In this document: piece by piece, positions 57,692 to 64,000 of the stretch
Layout: the number at the start of each line of letters is the position of its first letter
Numbering within the stretch: the first letter of the stretch is position 1
Assembly (NCBI GenBank): GCA_947561395.2
Contig: OX387184.1
Coordinates: forward strand, 22,593,687-22,657,686
From: Buxus sempervirens
Taxonomy: Eukaryota; Streptophyta; Magnoliopsida; Buxales; Buxaceae
Direction of reading: 5' to 3'
DNA length: 64,000 bases
Program-made: the position numbers and the translations under genes
Notes under the pieces: generated by a model
What the model saw: only the letters and a program-made list of their open reading frames with translations
Database searches by the model: none
What the model was told of the DNA's origin: nothing

Positions 57692-58829
57692 ACTGCACTC
57701 CACACAACATGTTAACAAGGTGAACAAATGCATGATTAATATAAACTAGTTGAAATAACAACTTAGGCTATCAATTATCTACCCACATAAACCTATATCA
57801 TGAGCACCTTAATCAACTTCGATAAGGCACTGAACATGTAAACCCAATAGTAAAGAGAGGAAAATACATTAATAAATAACTCTACATTTAAATCAAATAA
57901 CCTATGAAGCTCTGGAAATGTGTTATATCCAGAGTAATAAAATTAATGGCAAATGCAACAAAATAAAACACCTTATTTTGCTGTGACACAATATCATGAG
58001 GTCTTTTTCAATTACACACTTGACTTTGAAAGAAGCTTTTCAAGATAAAGCCTGTTAGTAGGGCACATAATGAAATTGTAGATTTACCTTCCATCTTCAC
58101 ATCAGCTAGGGTGACAATGAGAAAAAATAGGAATGCAGAAGTTTGACACAGTGAGAAGAAACAATAATTTTTTTCTAAGCAATGATTCAAGAAGAACTCT
58201 AATCCTTCATATTTGACAATGATGTATATTGCCAAAACACAAAACATTCTGAAAAATTCATCAAGACACAGGTAGTAGCTTATAAATATCCATGAAATTC
58301 AGAAATTTCACCACAATTTCATGATCATCCCTATGCCCAAGATCCTTGGAAATGTCCTAAAACTCTAAGCTCTACAATTTTTTTCCTACATTCTTTTCAT
58401 TCTTAATGCATAACTTGCATTGGAATTTTACACCTATAGATATTTTCCATTGATCAAATTGCGTTCAAATTCTTATGCTAGAACATAATTTCCTCGGTGT
58501 TTCTCCTTTTTGAAGAAATGTTATTTCCAGAGTAACAAAAATAGTGGCAAAATGCAGCAAAATAAAACACCTCTCTTATAACAATATAGATAAAATAGGG
58601 GTGTTGACTAAACCATTCAAGGGACTGAAATTTTTGAAATTACAAGAGCAATACAAACAGCATATTGAAAATTGAGATGATTGCTCATAATTCTATTAAT
58701 CGAACTATTGTGCAACCCCCATTTCATAGGCATCGATTCTAAGACTAAATCGAAAGTAAGCCAAATGTTCTTCGTCACTTACACATGGTGTAGGAAAACC
58801 AAATAAATCCATCACTCACGGATTAGGGG
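57692..58829. other. MULE subterminal non-coding region upstream of mudrA
   Basis: AT-rich sequence between the transposase start and the right terminal repeat; it would hold the mudrA promoter. A 60-base segment is repeated (57914-57973 and 58515-58573). I see no gene. Confidence 0.55.
57914..58573. repeat. Direct repeat of about 60 bases, 600 bases apart
   Basis: GAAATGTG(T)TAT(A/T)TCCAGAGTAA...GGCAAA(A)TGCA(A/G)CAAAATAAAACACCT occurs at 57914-57973 and 58515-58573 with about 85% identity. Confidence 0.75.
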
Positions 58830-58900
58830 AAAAACGTTTAAAAAAGGATTACAATTAGGGAAAATCGGTTCATAACTTCAAGTGATTCCTCCACGAAAGG
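58830..58900 (-). repeat. Right terminal inverted repeat of the MULE
   Basis: Inverse partner of 42534-42605. Beyond it, to about 59200, the outer part of the repeat probably continues (GC-richer sequence, then GGGCAAAATGGTC near 59175, a word typical of plant MULE ends), but the left side lacks a clear match. Confidence 0.58.
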
Positions 58901-59200
58901 AATGTCCTGCAACTAACCTCTGTCAACTCGATCTACGGTCGTTTACTTCTGCGCTCGACAGCAGCAAGGGGCAAACAATCACTCGATCATCCGTGAGATG
59001 GTAGAGATGAGAGGGGTTACAATGCCGTTCAAACCCTCTCAATCGCAACCACCTATGGTCGATACCACCGCCGGGATGATGGGTCGCCGTCACTGAGGGA
59101 AGCCTTCATCGTTCGTCATTTCCTTTGACGCTTAATCATTTTTTGATGACGATAGGGTGTAATCGAACGAAGAGGTAAGGGCAAAATGGTCTGTTCACAA

Positions 59201-59614
59201 GATCCATTATCCTATTTTTGTTGGCATGTTGTTGTTTGGTCAGCAGGTACGATGTCGTTGCCATTACATGCATTTTTCATGCTGTTCTACAGGAAAATAT
59301 GGAAAAAAAGAATCGAAAATTTTTTTAAAGTTACAAAAGTCAAAACATTATAAAATCTATATATTTATTAATTTTTTATGCTTTTTTAGTTTTATACTTT
59401 ATGTTAAAATCTAAACCCATTTAGTTGTTGTATCTAGTCTTCCAAAAATATAAAATTATGATGGTTAGATTAAGATCCTTCCATGATTCTTTCCTTAATA
59501 CATCTTAATATGAGGTGATTAATTTATCTATGGTATGGGTAACTTATGGTGTCAAGAGCCTGCATAGTTCCTGGAGCTTTAAAGACTGACTTGTACTTAT
59601 CGTTTAAAACTGAC
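59201..59614. other. Unassigned AT-rich spacer
   Basis: No gene or element recognised. GAGCTTTAAAGACTGA near 59574 recurs at 63156, so the DNA on either side of the MITE cluster holds a dispersed duplicate. Confidence 0.5.
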
Positions 59615-59624
59615 TTAATTATGA

Positions 59625-60047
59625 GCTCGTTTCTTCTGTTACAAATTCTCTATGCCAAGCGTGTTACACTAGTAAGAGCCTAACACGTGTCCAAAAAAAT
59701 GGGGTCCATCTATATTGATGCAACATTTTTGTTACACAATTTTTTTATCCGCATATACCAATTATTCATCAGATTAGTACCTATTTTTTTTATCAAATGT
59801 ACTAGCGTATTCATCATTGCATACCAGCTTGATGCAACTTTTTTGTACTATCTTCCCCTTAGATGCCAATTATTTATCACATATGTACTTTTTTTTCATC
59901 AAATATACTAGCATATTCATCGTTGCATACGCAATGTTTTTATTACACAATCTTTAGTAGTGTGGGCCCCATTTCTCTGGGCACGTGTTAGAATCTTATG
60001 AGTGTCACGCTTGGCATAGAGAATAGGTAACAAAAGAATCCACTCCG
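59625..60047. mobile_element. Mutator-type MITE with long inverted ends
   Basis: About 423 bases. The ends are inverse complements over about 90 bases with scattered mismatches: CTCTATGCCAAGCGTG...CTAACACGTG...AAATGGGG(T/C)CC on the left (59648-59710) and its inverse on the right (59958-60025). Flanking TTAATTATGA (59615-59624) and TTAATTATAA (60048-60057) give a 9- to 10-base duplication, the size left by Mutator elements. There is no coding sequence. The middle holds a partial direct repeat of TATACTAGC(A/G)TATTCATC words. Confidence 0.78.
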
Positions 60048-60242
60048 TTAATTATAATGGGAGAGATGGTCCTGACTTAGCACCACTGGCGGAACCAGTG
60101 TATAGCTAGGGGGGCAATTGGCCCCCCTAAATTTTATTTTTTAATTAAAAATATATATAAATTTTATATGTTTTATTTAAAATTTATGTTTTGCCCCATC
60201 TAAAATTCAAGGTTTGTCCCCTCAACTCATTGAAATTTCTAT

Positions 60243-62957
60243 TGTAACGCCCCAGAACCGGGTTACGTAGTAAAAACCGTAACTCGTTCCCCAAGGGTTA
60301 CTTTTATACACAGGATCGCTATATCAGAGTAAGGAGAACATGAAATGGCAATAACATAATCAGAATCAACTAAAATTTTCCCCAACTCACCTAAACCAAG
60401 CATAAACCCGCCTGTATCGTCCTCTCTGAGATCTGAAAACAAAACAAAACAGTGAGATACAACTATCTCAGCAAGTAGCAATGCATGCCTAAAATATAGT
60501 TGTAACAGTACTAAAACATGTACGATTAAAAATACACAACGATTAACCACGGTAATCCATCTAATCTCGGAAATACATCGTCAATCACATTCGGAAAATC
60601 TTATGTATTGGGACTCGTGAAGTTTGTCTATTTTGTGTGGCTAAGCACTAGTGTTCCAAACAATCCAGTCGAAATACTGCAACAGCTCAAACAACCAATT
60701 CATCGCCCTCATGGCGGAAATACCCGTGTGACCTCACCCTCATGGTGGAAACGGAGTTGCTGCAGCACTTCCCTCATGGAAGGCCTCTCCATCATGGAGG
60801 AAACGCATGAAGGAACCCTAGACTTAAATCCAAACAAAATATACAAAATTCACTACAACTCGACTGTGGATCCACACTAAGTCTCGCCCTAGTACTTTGG
60901 CAAAAAAATGTCGTATGCCGTGTAAGATTATCATAAAACATACCTTTAGTAAAAGAAACCAACATATATAGTTAAGAATACCAAATTCAATTTCAAATAC
61001 ACACTAAAAGCATCCAACAGTAAAAGTGTATAAAAATTGGCACAATCGGTAAAAGTCTATATCTTTCCTCAAAAGAATTCAACGATATGTCAAGAAACCA
61101 TTTCTCTTACTTTTCGGGTCAAAATAGAATTTAGGTTATTTCAAAAATATGATAAACAAAATTTATATGAGTCAACAAGAGCCTTAAGTTCATATCCATG
61201 GACAATTCGATAATCTCCTTTGATTTACCACACTTATTTTCAAATCCACATTTGATAACCAGGTCTTAAAAATAATAGAAGTCATAACAGAGACCAATAG
61301 TTTGATATAAAAATCAGAAACACCACCTCAAAGCACTAACAAATTTTCTCAACCTCTATTCTGGCATTTACCACTGTTACACTCAATTTATTTCCAATTT
61401 CTGAATTATTCTCTAAGGCAAATTCATAATTTACTTCACCAAAAATCTACCTATGTTTACTGGAATGCTAAACATCTTTAATCCAATCATTTAAACCTGT
61501 TTTAGATGTTAAAAATAAGTTCATATAAGAAAAATTACAACAACCGCACTTCTGTTAATATTTTGATCTGGTGCTAACCTATTTGAGGTGGGAACCAGGT
61601 CCATTAGGTTGGCACCAGGTCCAAGCACTAGGCGGCAGTGTTATTTTGGGTCTGGTGCTAACCTCTTTGAGGTTGGCGCCAGGTCCATTAGGTTGGCACC
61701 AGGCTATTTCTCTCTTCGCCATTTCTTCCAACTTGCGGAAATTTCATATTCTTCAATTCCAACCCAAAACCTTCCATCCGAAATGGGTCTCACATAATAA
61801 AAATCATCTAACTGACCATCTATAATTGCTTTAAAGTTATTCTAACCAGACTTCATTAGAGCAAAAAGATTAAACGCCAAAAATAAAACCTGAATATGGT
61901 ATTTCATTTAATCAAATTCTACAGATCTATATGTTCATAAAACTACATGAAATCATGAAATTATTGTAGATGCTACTTGCTGTTCCATCCTCCAAATTTG
62001 CGGCAGGTTCTAGTTCTTCATTTCTGAACCAAATGCTTCCATTCTAAACACGTCTAACATGATTAACACCCTCTAAATAACATCTCTAAACTAACTAGAA
62101 TTTAATCTAATGAAGAATAATAACACTCAGAGATTGGACGTCCAAACATGAACAGAACCTGGCATTTGTTACAGTCAAATCTAATTTCTACATGGTCACA
62201 AACACAACAAAAAAACATGATATTTTGAAAGGCTACTTACCTCTTGTTTGATGGAGTTCGACTTCTACAAGAACAGCAGTGAAACCCGATGTTTCCCACT
62301 ACCAGAAATCCTCACAAACTGGTTTACAAATCTGGGTTTTTCTTTTGAACGAATTCCACTCTCTAATCTGAATAGGACGCCCACTCTCCAACAGCACCAA
62401 TGTTTCTTCTTTCTTCTCCAACAGCAATCCTCTCCACTCACCTCAACTCCCAAATCTAATTTGCATCCCTTTTTCCTTCTCTAACGGTGGAGTTTATTGC
62501 ATCCGTTTTGCCTTCTCTAATTCGCAAAGGCTACGACCAGCAAAAACCCATACGTTAAAAAAACTGTTTGTCTTCAAATTTTTATCAAGTGTAGTGCCCT
62601 ACCACTATATCACCTACACCAACAGCCTATCATCCCTTAATAATTTATTTAGCCACTTAAATGCAATATCAACACCATCTAAATAGCTAACAAAAATTAT
62701 TAATTAAAACTTATTAAATACTGAAATTATATCCTAACTTTACTTACTTAAATCTATTTAATTCATCTTACATTTTCTATTTAAATATTACAATTATAAT
62801 ATAAGAATCATTCACTTTAATTCACCTAAGCTGACCTTTCTGAAATTCCTAACTTGTCCTTGCGACACAACTACTTGAATTATCCCTCATTATTTATTTT
62901 TAATAATATTAACAAATTCCTTATATTAGGCTAATAAAAAAAATCCGGGGTCTTACA
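60243..62957 (-). mobile_element. Solo LTR 'A3'
   Basis: It begins TGTAACGCCCCAGAACC and ends GGGGTCTTACA, flanked by TCTAT (60238-60242 and 62958-62962), inside the hAT MITE. Length is 2.72 kb, sense minus. Its tandem words are CCCTCATGG(C/T)GGAAA (60705-60800). Its GC-rich block is at 61565-61710, with GGTTGGCACCAGG and GGTCTGGTGCTAACCTC repeated two to three times. No coding region. Confidence 0.84.
61565..61710. repeat. GGTGCTAACC/GGTTGGCACC words in LTR A3
   Basis: Two 100-base-spaced copies of CTGGTGCTAACCT...TTGAGGT(T)GG...CCAGGTCCATTAGGTTGGCACCAGG. GGTGCTAACC and GGTTGGCACC are near-inverse words, so the block is palindrome-rich like those of A2 and A4. Confidence 0.75.
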
Positions 62958-62998
62958 TCTATATTTCATGAGAACCCCTCTAAAATTTCTGGTTTGCG

Positions 62999-63024
62999 CC
63001 CCCCCCCCCCCCCCCCCCCCCCCC
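62999..63024. repeat. Poly-C tract
   Basis: A run of about 25 C after GCG in the hAT MITE. Similar C runs are at 9331-9350 (Copia) and 40941-40960 (LTR B4). Length may be uncertain in the assembly. Confidence 0.85.
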
Positions 63025-63120
63025 AACTCATTGAAATTTCTATATTTCATGAGAAGTGTTAATTGAAAAAAAATTTTGCCCCCTCAGATTTGGAGTCCTG
63101 GTTCCGCCACTGCTTAGCAC

Positions 63121-64000
63121 AATCTTTCAAAACTTGAGGTAGAGAGAGATGGTCCTGAGCTTTAAAGACTGAATTAATTATACCTTTAGAAACTTAAATT
63201 GGTAGAGAGAGAGAGAGGGATTCTTTTGGAGGTTGGGAGCTGACCATGAGCCCATTTCGTGCTACGAGACCCATTTAAGGTCGTGAGGATTGACGGCTAG
63301 GATTGAAACTCACAAAATTACATATCCATGTAAATAGGAATGGCAAAAAAAAATGAAGACATAGTCGGCTTGAAAGGTGTTTCTTTTTCGAAATGGAGCA
63401 TCCCACGGTTAATGTTTTTCATGTTTTATGTAGAGCCTACTTAGAAAAAAAAAAATTACAAACCCTACCATGCAGGCCACTAATGGTTTCAAGTTTCTTC
63501 TTGTTGTAAATATTAGGCTTGAAATGGTCTACCACTAATCTTGATTGTAAATTCCTATTGGCATTTCATCGAATTCCTCAATCACAAATCTTGACCTGAT
63601 GATACACTCTTCTTGTGCAGCTCTCATTTTCGAGCTATGATTTGGGGTTATGGTTATCAATTATTACTATCCATCATGGTTCATATTTTCTGTATGTCTA
63701 ATGTTATATTTGTTGTAAGGTTCTCTTTTTGTATGCAATAGACTAGCTTTGGCTTTTGATAAAAAAAAAAAAGATAAAAATAAAAACAAATGATCTGCCA
63801 TGTCATCTTGTGGCACTCTATCACCTAGGTGAGATGCTAACACGTTTTTTTAAATTTTTTTTAATGTGAAATATCAACATATCACGGCCAGTTTTTTTTC
63901 AAATTTTTTTAATGTGAAAGCTTTTTTATATATTAAAAAAAAAACAACCAACTGCCATGAGGCGCTGGCTACGGCATCGTTTGCTGCACGATGATGTAGC
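63121..64000. other. Unassigned sequence with a possible retroposon tail
   Basis: No gene recognised. GTTCTCTTTTTGTATGCAATAGACTAGCTTTGGCTTTTGATAA followed by an A run (63760-63771) looks like the 3' end of a LINE or a processed transcript, but no coding part or duplication supports it. A CACCTAGGTG palindrome sits at 63821-63830. Confidence 0.4.

Larger units (their letters stand above)
42365..59200. mobile_element. Degenerate Mutator-like element with ULP1 genes (Kaonashi-like)
   Basis: A mudrA-type transposase (minus), ULP1 protease sequence, and long terminal inverted repeats place this block with the plant MULEs that carry ULP-like genes (Kaonashi type). About 70 bases at 42534-42605 match the inverse complement of 58830-58900 without gaps at roughly 70% identity. 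The outer ends are unclear: the left runs into LTR B4 at 42364; the right may end near GGGCAAAATGGTC at 59175. Inside are tandem arrays, a second transposon protein gene and solo LTR A2. All genes carry stops or frame changes, so it is a fossil. Confidence 0.65.
60086..63112. mobile_element. hAT-type MITE, split by solo LTR A3
   Basis: The ends CACTGGCGGAACCAG (60086-60100) and CTGGTTCCGCCACTG (63098-63112) are inverse complements with one mismatch, and CTTAGCAC flanks both sides (60078-60085 and 63113-63120). An 8-base duplication and this end sequence are typical of hAT elements. Without the LTR it is about 310 bases and non-coding. Its right half contains a C run and a second copy of AACTCATTGAAATTTCTATATTTCATGAGAA-like sequence, so the element was internally duplicated. 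Confidence 0.87.

Noticed and set aside
58008-58247. Small minus-strand membrane-like reading frame
   Set aside because: It is AT-rich, without homologues I recognise or a plausible context, in a transposon subterminal region.
3323-62957. Family A elements as TIR DNA transposons, because TGTAA...TTACA ends are inverse
   Set aside because: The inversion covers only a few bases; the 5-base duplications, TG...CA ends, length and TATA box fit LTRs better.
63640-63775. LINE or SINE 3' end with poly-A
   Set aside because: The tail looks right but there is no coding part, internal promoter box or target duplication to support it; kept only as a remark.

Overview
This is plant nuclear DNA, most likely from a repeat-dense angiosperm chromosome region. 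I found no ordinary host gene, tRNA or rRNA. Nearly everything I can recognise is a plant-type transposon: an L1-type LINE with an ORF1 zinc knuckle, a Ty1/Copia element primed by initiator tRNA-Met, Tat-like Ty3/Gypsy LTRs, a Mutator-like element (MULE) carrying ULP1 protease genes, a Helitron end, a hAT MITE and a Mutator-type MITE. The species cannot be named from the sequence.

Layout. 1-230 is the 3' end of a Helitron that landed in the reverse transcriptase of a minus-strand LINE. The LINE then runs in pieces to about 14.8 kb. It is split by two long solo LTRs of one family (here 'A': A1 at 3323-10918, A4 at 11094-14606), and A1 is itself split by a Copia element (5684-10436). A strong 89-bp hairpin (14824-14912) and an AT-rich stretch follow. 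16.1-26.9 kb is an LTR pair of family 'C' with a non-coding internal region; solo LTR B1 sits in its 5' LTR. 27.0-42.4 kb is a Tat-like element with gag but no visible pol (TR-GAG type), flanked by family 'B' LTRs. Two further solo B LTRs are nested in it (B2 at 27414-30303, B5 at 33234-35110). 42.4-59.2 kb is a degenerate MULE with a mudrA-type transposase, the C-terminal half of a ULP1 protease gene on the plus strand and the N-terminal half of such a gene, starting with an HMG-box-like domain, on the minus strand. Between the halves lies a block built of two tandem arrays rich in the palindrome CGATTAATCG around a plant transposon-protein gene, which solo LTR A2 interrupts. 59.6-63.1 kb holds a Mutator-type MITE and a hAT MITE split by solo LTR A3. 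The last 0.9 kb is unassigned.

Five-base target duplications (ATTAC, GGTGA, TCTAC, TCTAT, GGTGC, CACAC, GTCAA, ACCAG) were read directly and set the order of nesting. The points most worth a second look are: the HMG-box plus ULP1 gene split into opposite orientations; the paired CGATTAATCG arrays; and hypervariable tandem-repeat and palindrome modules that keep their place in the LTRs while their sequence changes from copy to copy, apparently in step between two sites of the same LTR.
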